Source of the DNA: Colwellia sp. Arc7-635
GTDB taxonomy: Bacteria > Pseudomonadota > Gammaproteobacteria > Enterobacterales > Alteromonadaceae
Length of the DNA stretch: 64,000 bases
Reading direction: 5' to 3'
Assembly: GCF_003971255.1 (NCBI RefSeq)
Contig: NZ_CP034660.1
Coordinates: 1,240,001 to 1,304,000 of the forward strand
Position numbers and translations under genes: made by a program. Of this stretch, positions 46,085 to 57,560 are shown one piece after another. Below the pieces are notes generated by a model, which worked only from the letters and a program-made list of their open reading frames with translations, ran no database searches and had not been told where the DNA came from. Position 1 is the first letter of the stretch, and each line of letters opens with the position of its first letter.

Positions 46085-46350
46085 TATACCCAAACCACTT
46101 GAAGATGCAGTTTCAGAGCTAAGCTGGGAAACCAGGTCAAGGCGCAGCACGAAGACAATGGTTATTCCCTTATCGAGTGCTGCAACGCGGAGTTGGTTTT
46201 CTAGCTTAGCTCCCTTCGGGCAAGGCGATAAAGGGTCACCTCCGGCGTTATTAATTTCGATAATGGAACAACCATTCTCTTCAATCAATGCCTTGGTGCT
46301 AACCCTTTCTCGACTTGCTGAATCCTGCATCTTCAAGTGGCTTGGGTATA
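46085..46350 (-). mobile_element. MITE-like repeat element, copy 2 (266 bp, opposite orientation)
   Basis: This is the reverse complement of the element at 4520-4785, with the same length and only two substitutions that I count (near 46122 and 46128). Terminal inverted repeats TATACCCAAACCACTTGAAG and TATACCCAAGCCACTTGAAG mark both ends. It sits between a response regulator gene and a hemerythrin gene with no visible damage to either. Such high identity means a recent movement or gene conversion. The flanking 46351-46480 holds nothing recognised. Confidence 0.86.
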
Positions 46351-46480
46351 CAAACAATTATAAAAGATAGGATATTCTGCAGCGAATAGCTCAAGTATGA
46401 CAGCAGTGGTTAAGGTGTAGAAGTGAGTTAAAGATTATTTATCTTATTTTTATTTTAAATAGTCATGAGGCTTTTTACGT

Positions 46481-46891
46481 CTAAACCAGACGCTTTAGAT
46501 GCTTTTGTAGAAATTTTTTATCTTCTATTTGAATATGTTGCAACAGCCAATCGGTAAGAAAAAACAATAATTCTTCAGGTGTTGCCTCATGTTCATCTGC
46601 AACGATGAGTCTGTCTAACTCTTCAATAAAGTGTTTATGTTGCAATTCATGTAGTAAGCAGTCGTCTTGATTAAGGTTGATAAAGTAAGCTTCTTCGGCT
46701 TTAAAATGAAATTTCGTATAATCATAAAGTTTAGTAAATAACGCGGATAGAACCGATTTTTCTTCTTCGCTATCAATAGCAAAGGCTAGTTCATTGATGC
46801 TATCTACTAATGCTCGGTGCTGATTATCAATACACTCTATACCCACATCAAATGTAGCCTTATCCCAAACTATTAAACAGTCCTTTGTCAT
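46481..46891 (-). CDS. Bacteriohemerythrin
   Basis: This 136-residue four-helix protein binds a di-iron centre and oxygen. The ligand pattern is present: H near 24 in IDNQHRALV, HFKAEE near 57-62, HELQHKHF and HIQIEDKKF at the end. Roles known for the family include oxygen delivery or sensing. It follows the patatin-like gene by 42 bp on the same strand, so it may be the last gene of a dgt-patatin-hemerythrin transcript. Confidence 0.9.
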   Translation of the reverse strand: MTKDCLIVWDKATFDVGIECIDNQHRALVDSINELAFAIDSEEEKSVLSALFTKLYDYTKFHFKAEEAYFINLNQDDCLLHELQHKHFIEELDRLIVADEHEATPEELLFFLTDWLLQHIQIEDKKFLQKHLKRLV

Positions 46892-46933
46892 AGGTTTACC
46901 ATTGCGTTAGTTAGTTGTATTTATATATTAGCG

Positions 46934-47992
46934 CTACTTTAACAATTTTATATTTTTTGTTGTTGATGTAGACACCAGTTTTGAGAATTCATCAGCTAAA
47001 CGTTCGGATTCTTTTAACACTGTGTGCCAATACTTCAGGCGTGTTGGAGCGTCTAAGTCGATAAAGTCTTTTCGGTCAGGTATTTTTGAAAAGGGTAGTT
47101 GATCTATAAATGCTGCAGATGGCACTAACAGTACGGTATTTTTATAATACTGAGCATTTACTTTTCGAGCTAAATTTTTATCGAACCAACCGGCTTTAGG
47201 GGTCGGAGAGAAATGTGGATATAACGTCAAGCCAGAAGCCGGTTTAATATCAATATCAAAATGATAGTCAATAATACCACCATCGCGATAAACGCCTTTT
47301 GGTGAGCCTGCAATATTTTTTATCGCTTCCATAACAACTGGAATAGAGCCTGAAGCGAGTAAACTTGATGCTAAATTTTCATTAGTGAGTGCTTGGTGTT
47401 GGGTTTTAAAATTAAAGTTATCATTAATCGTTAACTGGCTATTAGGGTGGTGGTAAACAAAGCGTTGGTATTGCTTTGCCAAGAGGCCGCGATTGACTTG
47501 GTTAAATGCCATACTCGATATTAATCCGAATAACAGCGGGATTTTATGTTCAAAAGCGGTTAATCCACGACATTTGGCGACAATGAAGTGAGCTTTAAAA
47601 ACCGGGTTGTTTATAATTTCATCACAACCGTTGGGCCCTAACACTTGCTCAAGCAGAGTGATTGCCTTAGCGGTAATTTCTTTGCGAGTGGCTTTTTCTG
47701 AATAGGTCGTTTGTGCATAAAGTGTGGCTAAGCGCGTAATAGCAGCAACAGGGTCTTGCTGACTAAGAGCTGCAAAACGAAAGGCGCCAGCTGAAGAGCC
47801 AACTAAATTCAATTCAGTGGTGCGGTTTTTAAAGTATTCACCAAAAAGGTATTTGTCTAAACCAAATAAACTAAACCATTTAGGTCCGCCACTCGCGCCT
47901 AACATGGTCGAAAATAGCTCTTGTTTAAAGCCTTGTTCTTGAATTTTTTTTAAGGCATTACTGCCGCAATAAATATCTAGCATATTAGACAT
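46934..47992 (-). CDS. Patatin-like phospholipase
   Basis: This 352-residue protein shows the patatin Ser-Asp dyad: the oxyanion-type GASGGPKW near 33-40, the nucleophile elbow LVGSSAGAFRFAA near 63-74 and the DGGIIDYHFDI motif near 240 with the catalytic aspartate. There is no signal peptide, so it should be cytoplasmic, acting on membrane lipids or acyl esters. It starts 22 bp after the dGTPase-like gene. Patatin proteins can be housekeeping lipases or toxic effectors; the sequence alone does not decide. Confidence 0.8.
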   Translation of the reverse strand: MSNMLDIYCGSNALKKIQEQGFKQELFSTMLGASGGPKWFSLFGLDKYLFGEYFKNRTTELNLVGSSAGAFRFAALSQQDPVAAITRLATLYAQTTYSEKATRKEITAKAITLLEQVLGPNGCDEIINNPVFKAHFIVAKCRGLTAFEHKIPLLFGLISSMAFNQVNRGLLAKQYQRFVYHHPNSQLTINDNFNFKTQHQALTNENLASSLLASGSIPVVMEAIKNIAGSPKGVYRDGGIIDYHFDIDIKPASGLTLYPHFSPTPKAGWFDKNLARKVNAQYYKNTVLLVPSAAFIDQLPFSKIPDRKDFIDLDAPTRLKYWHTVLKESERLADEFSKLVSTSTTKNIKLLK

Positions 47993-48014
47993 ACAAAGAT
48001 AACATCTCTATTGG

Positions 48015-49361
48015 TTAATGATCGTGTTTACCGAAGCCGGTTTGTCCGATCGGTAAAAATAATGTTTGGTAAAGCCTTGTTGCATATTCGTCAGTCATGC
48101 CTGCAACATAATCAGCAATAACACGATAGGGGTTTAGGCCCTTATCATTCGCTTGTTGCCAGCGGCTAACGGTGTTTTTGGGTAGTAATCGTTCAGGGTC
48201 TGATGCTAATGCTTCAAATAACTCCATGACAATTTGTTGCCCACGATATTCTAGTTGTTGAAGCGATGTTTGTTTTATAACATATTGATAAACAAAATCT
48301 TTAAAAATTTGCAATGTTTGTGCTGCTATCGTTGGATGAACGGCGTTATATCGCAAAAGTGGTTCTTGAAAATAGCAGGCTTTGGTTTCGTTTATATCCG
48401 CTAATGTTATTGCGGTTATTAAATAATTAACTAACCCCCCTATAGCTTCTTTTTGTTTATAACGTTGACTGCTAAAAAGTTGCTCGGCTAAGCTTTTGCT
48501 GTAATCGTGTAGCCACTCATCGTCGATTTTTTGTAACCTTTGGATAACCTGCTCATGAAAGTCTTGCTGATTAACAACTCCTGTTACTATCGCATCTTCT
48601 AAATCATGAATGCCATAGGCGATATCATCAGCTAACTCCATAATTGAACAATCGAGAGACTTATAAATCGTTTTACTGTGCTTATTATTGTGAGGAGTTA
48701 CTTGCTGAAATAACGCTCTGTCTTTTGAGCATAATGGTGATAGCACCCATTCAATCATGTCTATGTCGTCCTGATATAAACCTTTGGGTGGGTGCCACTT
48801 AGATGCTTCTAGTTGACGAAATGAGGCCGGTAATACTTGCGGAGTATTTTGTTGTAAATGACCTAAGGTTTGAGGATATTTTATTAACCCAAGCAAGGTT
48901 CTGCGAGTTAAGTTCATGCCAAAATGTTCACTGAAGGGCTCTAAGTGAGCAACGATACGGAACGTTTGTCCATTACCTTCAAAGCCGCCGTGATCACGCA
49001 TCATATAATGCAAAGCAATCTCTCCGCCATGGCCGAATGGTGGATGGCCAATATCGTGGGCTAAACATAGTGATTCAATTAAGCTGTCATCAGGTGGTAG
49101 TAGAGCAGCGCTTTGCTCGGGATATTTACTGCGAATTTGGGCTATGATGCCACTGCCAATTTGTGATGCTTCTAGAGAATGTGTTAATCGAGTACGATGA
49201 AAATCACTTTGACCACTACCCATCACTTGAGTTTTAGATTGAAGTCGACGAAATGCAGCGGAGTGGAGAATTCTGGCTCTATCTCGTTGAAACGGGCTAC
49301 GATGGTCTTGGTGTCTTTTTGCAACGCGTTCTAACCGTCTTGCTAACCAGGGATTTTCCAT
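48015..49361 (-). CDS. dgt: dGTPase-like HD-domain nucleotidohydrolase
   Basis: This 448-residue enzyme belongs to the Dgt family, which removes triphosphate from deoxynucleotides. Visible parts are the FQRDRARILHSAAFRRLQSKTQV start, THSLEASQIG, the HD metal site CLAHDIGHPPFGHGGE and the MELADDIAYGIHDLEDA motif. It is the longer type often annotated as anti-phage or deoxyguanosinetriphosphate triphosphohydrolase-like protein in Alteromonadales. It is the first gene of a minus-strand run with a patatin-like gene and a hemerythrin gene. Confidence 0.9.
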   Translation of the reverse strand: MENPWLARRLERVAKRHQDHRSPFQRDRARILHSAAFRRLQSKTQVMGSGQSDFHRTRLTHSLEASQIGSGIIAQIRSKYPEQSAALLPPDDSLIESLCLAHDIGHPPFGHGGEIALHYMMRDHGGFEGNGQTFRIVAHLEPFSEHFGMNLTRRTLLGLIKYPQTLGHLQQNTPQVLPASFRQLEASKWHPPKGLYQDDIDMIEWVLSPLCSKDRALFQQVTPHNNKHSKTIYKSLDCSIMELADDIAYGIHDLEDAIVTGVVNQQDFHEQVIQRLQKIDDEWLHDYSKSLAEQLFSSQRYKQKEAIGGLVNYLITAITLADINETKACYFQEPLLRYNAVHPTIAAQTLQIFKDFVYQYVIKQTSLQQLEYRGQQIVMELFEALASDPERLLPKNTVSRWQQANDKGLNPYRVIADYVAGMTDEYATRLYQTLFLPIGQTGFGKHDH

Positions 49362-49537
49362 GTTACCTCTATTTTCAATGTGAATTATTGATATTTAAGT
49401 TAAACTTTGAATAAGCCGTTTTTTCTCATGTTTTTTATAATAAACAAGATAAAAAAGGCTACGTATATAATGACTTTAATCTTGTTGCTGTTTTTATTCA
49501 ACCATCTATATTCAACTATCTAAGTGATTGATTCTAT

Positions 49538-49762
49538 TTAACCTGAACCTGGATAATGAGTGCTTGTTGTTTAAGTAAAGTGCATAGTTGATGTTATGTT
49601 ATGAAAATCATACGGAGGCTAGTCTCATTATATGTGCTATCAATGTTTGATTTTAACAAGATGTAACATTCATGAATGGTGGGCTATTTATCAATTTTTT
49701 AACACGAAGAATGAAATAAAAGCGAATATTGATCAACTACGGCTTATCCAGGTTTCAGGTTA
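49538..49762. mobile_element. Possible small element with inverted ends (about 225 bp)
   Basis: TTAACCTGAACCTGGATAA at 49538-49556 is the near-perfect inverse of TTATCCAGGTTTCAGGTTA at 49744-49762 (one added base). The 187 bp between hold no gene. A third related word (AAGGTTCAGGTTG) occurs at about 49788-49800. This is the form of a MITE or a degraded element, but no second copy is present in the window. The other parts of the 49362-49927 gap carry no recognised feature. Confidence 0.4.
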
Positions 49763-49927
49763 TTTATACATAAGTTAATCGTGACACAAGGTTCAGGTTG
49801 TAAATATAAATTTAATGAACACTAGATTGAGACAGGGCTGACGATGCTATGATGTGAATACATTCACTAAATGTATTTTATTAGTGCAGTAGTGAGTGTG
49901 CTTTGTAGATAAGAACCGGAGTAGTAT

Positions 49928-50716
49928 TTGTTAAAAACAATTTTTAAAAAATGTATTTATTTCCCTTTTTTATTGAGTATCAACTCAGTGTTAGCAAGCG
50001 ATATTTTTACAGAAAAAAAACTACATAACAGCGATGAATATTCAACTGAATATAATATTGAGATATTAGCAGGGCTTCCTAAAGCGCCTTTTATTATTGA
50101 AGAAAATGGCGCAGGTTTACAGTTAGATATTATTCGTGAAGCTTTTGCTAGTGTTAACCATAGTGTTAACTTTTCTCACCTGCCTTTAGGGCGAAGTATC
50201 ACCGGCTTTAAACGTTTTAATGTTGATGGTATCGCGACATTACCTGAGGATTATCAGTATCCTGGTATTTATATTTCTAAACCTTATATAAGCTATCAAA
50301 ATGTCGCGGTGAGTTTGTCAGATAAAAATATTAGTATCGATTCTATAGAAGACCTTACTGGTAAAAATATTATCGCTTTTCAGAACGCGAAAAAATTTAT
50401 TGGTGATGATTATAATGCTAGTGTTAGTTTATCGAGTGACTATCGTGAAATAGCTGATCAAAGCCAGCAAATTGAAATGTTATTTTCTCGTCGAACTGAA
50501 GTGATTATTCTTGATATGAATATTTTTGCCTTTTTTGTAAAATCGAATGTCGGCGGACGCTACAATCAAAATTTCACTGTGCACTATATCTTTGATGAAC
50601 GTGAATATTCAGCAGCTTTTAAAACTGAACAACATCGCGATATGTTTGATGAAGGCATTGCGTTAATCAAAGAGCAGGGTGTTTATCAATTAGTGTTAGA
50701 CCGTTACTTGCAGTAG
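49928..50716 (+). CDS. Orphan periplasmic solute-binding protein (SBP_bac_3-like)
   Basis: This 262-residue protein has a signal peptide (FPFLLSINSVLAS) and an amino-acid-type binding fold: EILAGLPKAPFIIEENGAGLQLDIIREAF, SHLPLGRSITGFKRFNVDGIATL and a C-terminal GVYQLVLDRYLQ helix. It resembles the gene at 9067-9819. No transporter genes are near. The start is TTG at 49928, set by CCGGAG at 49916-49921. Its ligand and partner are unknown. Confidence 0.78.
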   Translation: MLKTIFKKCIYFPFLLSINSVLASDIFTEKKLHNSDEYSTEYNIEILAGLPKAPFIIEENGAGLQLDIIREAFASVNHSVNFSHLPLGRSITGFKRFNVDGIATLPEDYQYPGIYISKPYISYQNVAVSLSDKNISIDSIEDLTGKNIIAFQNAKKFIGDDYNASVSLSSDYREIADQSQQIEMLFSRRTEVIILDMNIFAFFVKSNVGGRYNQNFTVHYIFDEREYSAAFKTEQHRDMFDEGIALIKEQGVYQLVLDRYLQ

Positions 50717-50793
50717 CTTTTAAATAGATAATATTTAAAGGTCGCTAACAACTCAAGTAACGGGCTATATCTTCATTAATAACTTAGTTAAGG

Positions 50794-52511
<1,718 letters not shown>

Positions 52512-52664
52512 CTAACGTTTAGGTTATATAAAAGCGTATTTTACCTGATATTTTCAACGATAAACATTGTTGCGCTCAGATAATGTGTTTTTATGTGTTT
52601 TGAGCGTTTGAAGCTATTTTGCTAAATGCCTTTTATTGGCTGTATATAATGATGAGAGTTTAAC

Positions 52665-55508
52665 TTGGTTTTACGAAATTTTACGCAATTGCTCATAGGT
52701 TTTTTTTTAATAGGAGCGTTATTGGCAGGATTGTCAGTTTCGGCCCAAAGTGTTGCGCAAACTTATCAAATTGCGATCAATAAAACGTCTTATCCTTATC
52801 ATTTTGTTGATAATGAAAACCATGCTAACGGTATGATGGTTGAGCTTTGGCGGTTATGGGCTAAAAAGCAAAATGTTAAAGTGGTATTTGTCCCTCTCAC
52901 TTGGAAAGAAACAATTAAGCAAGTTCAAAATGGTGCTGTAGACATTCACGCGGGTTTGTCTAAAACGGCAAACCGGGCTGAAATACTTGATTTAGGCACT
53001 GTTTTTTTTCGCCAAAATCGTCATATATTTTTACACCGCTCGATTGCCCATATTAGAGATATATCGCAATTATCACCTTATACTGTTGGTGTAGTTGCGG
53101 GATCAAGTCATGTGATTTCATTACCAGAAACCGCACCTAATTTAACCTTAAAATATTATCCAGATCGTCACACTTTATATAAAGCGGCTATTGCAGGAGA
53201 AGTGCTTGTTATTGCTGGTATCGAAAGACTGTCCAAGAACTTTCCTGACTATGAACTATTGAATGAAAAATATCCGGCCTTTGCACGAATACCTTACGAT
53301 ACCACTGATTATGGTACCGCAGTAGCCAAAGGTAATAAGGCGTTACTTGATTTTATTGATCAGGGCATGCAAAAAATTTCAGCTAAAGAAAAGTCAGCAA
53401 TTGAAAAAAAATGGCTTGGAATGGACCGGTCGGATAATGTTATCACGCTGTCATATTTTAATAACCAAATGCCTTTTACGGATACTTCAACTGCCGGCAA
53501 TGCGCGAGGTTTTTTTATTGAATTATGGCAAATGTGGGCAAAATTTAGTGGTCTGCAAGTTGAGTTCGTTATCGAAGACGCTAATCACCCCGATCAAATA
53601 GACCAAGATATTGCTGATATTTATATGACTAATGTCGTTAATGATAACAGTACTGACGATAAGGTTTTAGGTCCTGTCATTTATAGTATTGATTATGGAC
53701 TATTTTTGTCGAATGATATTGATAGTGTTATTCATATCTCTGAGATTCAGAAAAAGAACATTGGTGTGATATCAACACTAAGCTTCGTTAAGGATATCCA
53801 TCGCTATATAAAAAATGCTAATTTTGTTTATTTTGCGGATTATAAATCATTATTTGAAGCACTAGAGCGTGGTGAACTTGATATTATTGCGGGTCAGCAT
53901 GATGTGATTGAACATTACTTAATTCAGAGTAAGCTGCAATCGACTTATTCACATTATCCTTCGTACTCTTTCAAGCGCACTGTACATGCTAGTTTAAGTA
54001 AAGCCAACCCCGAACTAAGTCGATTAATCACTGAAGGTTTTAGCGAAATTCCTTTGGATAACTTAGTGGCACTAGAGAAAAAATGGAACCTTGATAAATC
54101 ATCAGCCTTCTTCGATCGGCAATTAACTTTGCTAACGTTAACAGATGAAGAAAGTTTGTGGGTAAAAAACCATAACGTTGTTAAGTTCGGTATTACTCAT
54201 AACTGGGTTCCAATCGAATTTGTTGATAAATATGGTGAATTTAAAGGCACTAACCCTGATCTTTTCCAATTGATTACTGAGCGACTTAATCTAAAAATTG
54301 AGTATGTTGTTTATGATAACTTTGCCGCTTTGTATGCTGCACTATTAGCCGGCGAAATTGATGCTTTAGGTAGCATTATGAATACCGAAGCGCGAAAAAA
54401 AGAAGTATTATTTACTGAGTCTTATTGGAGCATGCCATGGGTGATAATACATCCGCGTGAACTAGGCAAGCAATTAGAACTTGATAACTTTAGTGGTAAA
54501 ACATTAGCAATAACCAAAGGCTATTATCTAGTTTCAGTGATCAGAAAAGAATTTCCTTCACTAACTTTGCGATTAGTTGATGATAGCGAGGAAGGGCTGT
54601 TAGCTGTGCAAAAAGGCATGGTGGACGGCTTCATTGATAGTTTATCTTCGGGGACTGAACTGCTTAAACGTGAAAGCTTGGTTGGTCTGAACATGTCAGT
54701 TCTTGATGAAGTCGATAGAGACGGTAACCACTTAGCTGTCAATAAATCATTACCAATTCTTGCTAAAGTCTTAAATAAAGCGGTGTTAACTATATCAGAT
54801 GCCGAAAGCCAAAAAATTTATGAAAAATGGTTTGATATCAGCGTTGAAACTGGCCTAGACAAGAAACTGGTATTACGGGTTGCAGCACAAGTAGGTGTGC
54901 TCATCGTGATTGTTATTATCATCATAATGGTCTGGAATCGACGTTTATATCTTGAGATTAGAAACCGTCGTAAATTAGAAAAACAAATGAAATACATGGC
55001 AACCCATGATGATCTTACTGGACTTGCTAATCGTGTTTTATTGAAAGACAGGCTTAATACCGCGATTACTTTTCATCAACGACAAAGCCTATTATTAGCG
55101 GTATTATTTATCGATCTTGATGGTTTTAAAAATATTAATGATAATTATGGTCATGACGTCGGAGATGAGCTTTTAATTGAAATTGCTAACCGTTTAAAAG
55201 GTTGTGTTCGTGAGTCTGATACCGTTGTGCGTTTTGGCGGCGATGAGTTTGTACTCCTTCTTACTGGTTTGCATAATCAAGATGAAGCCGCTTATATTGC
55301 CGATAAAGTTTTAAAGATCATTCAACAGCCAGTTCCGCTATCTGCTGTCAATGTTACGATAGGTTGCAGCATCGGTATTGCTATGTATCCAGATGATGGT
55401 GATTCTGATAATGAACTTTTAAAAGTTGCAGATTCATTAATGTATAATGCTAAAGCAGCGGGCAAAAATCACTACGTCTTTAATCGTAAAGGCAGTCGAA
55501 CAGTTTAA
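52665..55508 (+). CDS. Diguanylate cyclase with three periplasmic solute-binding domains
   Basis: This 947-residue protein has a signal/anchor segment (about 9-28), three tandem SBP_bac_3-type domains in the periplasm (roughly 33-255, 260-485 and 500-735), a transmembrane helix at about 740-760 and a GGDEF domain (about 785-940). The active site RFGGDEF is intact near residue 860, and RESD five residues before it is a product-inhibition I-site. It should make c-di-GMP in response to small ligands such as amino acids. The start is TTG at 52665; TATAAT lies at 52645-52650. There is no EAL domain. Confidence 0.9.
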   Translation: MVLRNFTQLLIGFFLIGALLAGLSVSAQSVAQTYQIAINKTSYPYHFVDNENHANGMMVELWRLWAKKQNVKVVFVPLTWKETIKQVQNGAVDIHAGLSKTANRAEILDLGTVFFRQNRHIFLHRSIAHIRDISQLSPYTVGVVAGSSHVISLPETAPNLTLKYYPDRHTLYKAAIAGEVLVIAGIERLSKNFPDYELLNEKYPAFARIPYDTTDYGTAVAKGNKALLDFIDQGMQKISAKEKSAIEKKWLGMDRSDNVITLSYFNNQMPFTDTSTAGNARGFFIELWQMWAKFSGLQVEFVIEDANHPDQIDQDIADIYMTNVVNDNSTDDKVLGPVIYSIDYGLFLSNDIDSVIHISEIQKKNIGVISTLSFVKDIHRYIKNANFVYFADYKSLFEALERGELDIIAGQHDVIEHYLIQSKLQSTYSHYPSYSFKRTVHASLSKANPELSRLITEGFSEIPLDNLVALEKKWNLDKSSAFFDRQLTLLTLTDEESLWVKNHNVVKFGITHNWVPIEFVDKYGEFKGTNPDLFQLITERLNLKIEYVVYDNFAALYAALLAGEIDALGSIMNTEARKKEVLFTESYWSMPWVIIHPRELGKQLELDNFSGKTLAITKGYYLVSVIRKEFPSLTLRLVDDSEEGLLAVQKGMVDGFIDSLSSGTELLKRESLVGLNMSVLDEVDRDGNHLAVNKSLPILAKVLNKAVLTISDAESQKIYEKWFDISVETGLDKKLVLRVAAQVGVLIVIVIIIIMVWNRRLYLEIRNRRKLEKQMKYMATHDDLTGLANRVLLKDRLNTAITFHQRQSLLLAVLFIDLDGFKNINDNYGHDVGDELLIEIANRLKGCVRESDTVVRFGGDEFVLLLTGLHNQDEAAYIADKVLKIIQQPVPLSAVNVTIGCSIGIAMYPDDGDSDNELLKVADSLMYNAKAAGKNHYVFNRKGSRTV

Positions 55509-55535
55509 ATTATTACATCACGTTACTATTACATC

Positions 55536-55570
55536 AATGTCGGGTGACTTTGCCTGACATTGCTTTATAA
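55536..55570 (+). terminator. Weak terminator after the diguanylate cyclase gene
   Basis: AATGTCGGG pairs imperfectly with CCTGACATT (55536-55561), followed by GCTTTAT. The stem has one mismatch, so the call is weak. Confidence 0.35.
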
Positions 55571-55667
55571 TGTTGGCAATTTTTTATCATAATAAGTTAT
55601 AGCGTTAGACTAAAATCTGTAGCTTATACATTTCAATTGCAATTATTCAAATTTTCAAGGTAAATAC

Positions 55668-57458
55668 ATGCGTAGTCTTTATTGTGGTGAGGTTAATGAA
55701 TCTCACATTGGCCAAGAAGTAACTTTATGTGGTTGGGTTAATAAGCGTCGTGATTTAGGCGCGGTTATATTTTTAGATTTACGCGATCGTGAAGGTCTTG
55801 TTCAAGTTGTTTATGATCCAGATTTACAAGAAGTTTTGAAAAAAGCGAATACATTACGTAATGAATTTTGTGTACAAATCAAAGGTAAAGTAAGAGCGCG
55901 TCCTGAAGGCCAAGTAAATAAAGACATGGCAACTGGCGGTATTGAAGTATTAGGTTTAGAGCTTACTATTTTAAATAAGTCTGCACCATTACCATTAGAT
56001 CCAAATCAGAAAAATTCAGAAGAACAGCGCTTAAAATATCGTTACCTTGACTTACGTCGTCCAGAAATGACTGAACGTATGCGTTTTCGTGCGAAAGTAA
56101 CATCTGCTGTGCGTGAGTCTCTTGAGACACTAGGCTTTTTAGATATTGAAACGCCAATTCTAACCGCAGCGACACCAGAAGGTGCACGTGATTACTTAGT
56201 ACCAAGTCGCACGCACAAAGGTCAATTTTTTGCTTTGCCGCAATCTCCGCAGTTATTCAAACAATTATTGATGATGTCTGGCATGGAGCGTTACTATCAA
56301 ATCGTAAAATGTTTCCGTGATGAAGATTTACGTGCTGACAGACAACCTGAATTTACTCAAATTGATATTGAAACGTCGTTTATGAGTTCTGATCAGGTGA
56401 TGGCTGTTACTGAAACGATGATCCGTGAATTATTCCAAAAAATGCTTAATGTTGATTTGGGTGAGTTTCCTCGTATGCCTTACTCTGAAGCGATGAAGCG
56501 TTTCGGCTCTGACAAACCTGATTTACGTAACCCGCTTGAATTAGTTGACGTTGCAGATATCTTGAAAGATGTTGAGTTTAAAGTTTTCTCTGGTCCTGCG
56601 AATGACGAAAAAGGCCGCGTTGCCGTTTTATGTGTACCGCAAGGTGCAGCTAAATTTTCTCGTAAAGGTATTGATGAATTAACTAAATTTGTTGGTATTT
56701 ATGGCGCGAAAGGCATGCCTTGGTTGAAAGTTAATGACCGTGATGCTGGCCTTGAAGGCTTACAATCGCCGATTCTAAAATTCTTAACCGAAGATGCAGT
56801 TAATACTTTATTAGATCGCGTTAATGCAAAAACTGGCGATATTATCTTCTTTGGCTCAGACACATACAATGTGGTTACTGAATCATTAGGGGCATTACGA
56901 CTTAAAATTGGTGAAGATCTTGAATTACTTCAAGGTGATTGGAAACCACTTTGGGTTGTAGATTTCCCAATGTTTGAAGAGGTTGATGGTGGCATGCATG
57001 CTATTCATCATCCATTTACTGCGCCGACTAATTTAACCGCTGAAGAATTAGAAGCTAATCCGGTTGGCGCATTGTCTGACGCTTACGATATGGTCTTAAA
57101 TGGCTGTGAACTAGGCGGTGGCTCGGTTCGTATTCATAACCAAGACATGCAAGCAGCAGTATTCCGTATTTTGGGTATTAGCGACGAAGAAGCACAAGAG
57201 AAATTTGGTTTCTTATTAGAAGCATTACAATACGGTGCTCCACCACATGCGGGTTTAGCATTTGGCTTAGACCGTTTAGTGATGTTGATGACAGGTGCTA
57301 GCTCAATTCGCGATGTTATGGCATTTCCAAAAACAACGACAGCGGCATGTCCTTTAACTAATGCACCAGGTCATGCAAATCCTGCTCAGTTAGCTGAACT
57401 AGGTATAGCTCGTCTAGAAACTAAAGCAGATAAAGAAGCAGAAGAGCAAGCTGAATAG
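55668..57458 (+). CDS. aspS: Aspartyl-tRNA synthetase
   Basis: This 596-residue class II synthetase charges tRNA-Asp. The N-terminal anticodon-binding OB domain ([23 protein letters not shown]), motif 2 ([18 protein letters not shown]), the bacterial insertion domain and motif 3 ([15 protein letters not shown]) are all present. AAGG at 55657-55660 (CAAGGTAAATAC) precedes the ATG. It is followed by a strong terminator and then by a 46-bp repeat remnant before ruvC. Confidence 0.98.
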   Translation: MRSLYCGEVNESHIGQEVTLCGWVNKRRDLGAVIFLDLRDREGLVQVVYDPDLQEVLKKANTLRNEFCVQIKGKVRARPEGQVNKDMATGGIEVLGLELTILNKSAPLPLDPNQKNSEEQRLKYRYLDLRRPEMTERMRFRAKVTSAVRESLETLGFLDIETPILTAATPEGARDYLVPSRTHKGQFFALPQSPQLFKQLLMMSGMERYYQIVKCFRDEDLRADRQPEFTQIDIETSFMSSDQVMAVTETMIRELFQKMLNVDLGEFPRMPYSEAMKRFGSDKPDLRNPLELVDVADILKDVEFKVFSGPANDEKGRVAVLCVPQGAAKFSRKGIDELTKFVGIYGAKGMPWLKVNDRDAGLEGLQSPILKFLTEDAVNTLLDRVNAKTGDIIFFGSDTYNVVTESLGALRLKIGEDLELLQGDWKPLWVVDFPMFEEVDGGMHAIHHPFTAPTNLTAEELEANPVGALSDAYDMVLNGCELGGGSVRIHNQDMQAAVFRILGISDEEAQEKFGFLLEALQYGAPPHAGLAFGLDRLVMLMTGASSIRDVMAFPKTTTAACPLTNAPGHANPAQLAELGIARLETKADKEAEEQAE

Positions 57459-57523
57459 TTTTTGCTTTAGCTTCACGTTAAACGAGCGTTAATATTTGCC
57501 TAGGCTATGTTGACGCTGCTAAA

Positions 57524-57559
57524 ACGCACGAATAATTGCTTTATTCGTGCGTTTTTTTA
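57524..57559 (+). terminator. aspS terminator
   Basis: ACGCACGAATAA (57524-57535), loop TTGCT, TTATTCGTGCGT (57541-57552), then TTTTTT: a perfect 12-bp hairpin with a T-run. Confidence 0.95.
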
Positions 57560-57560
57560 T

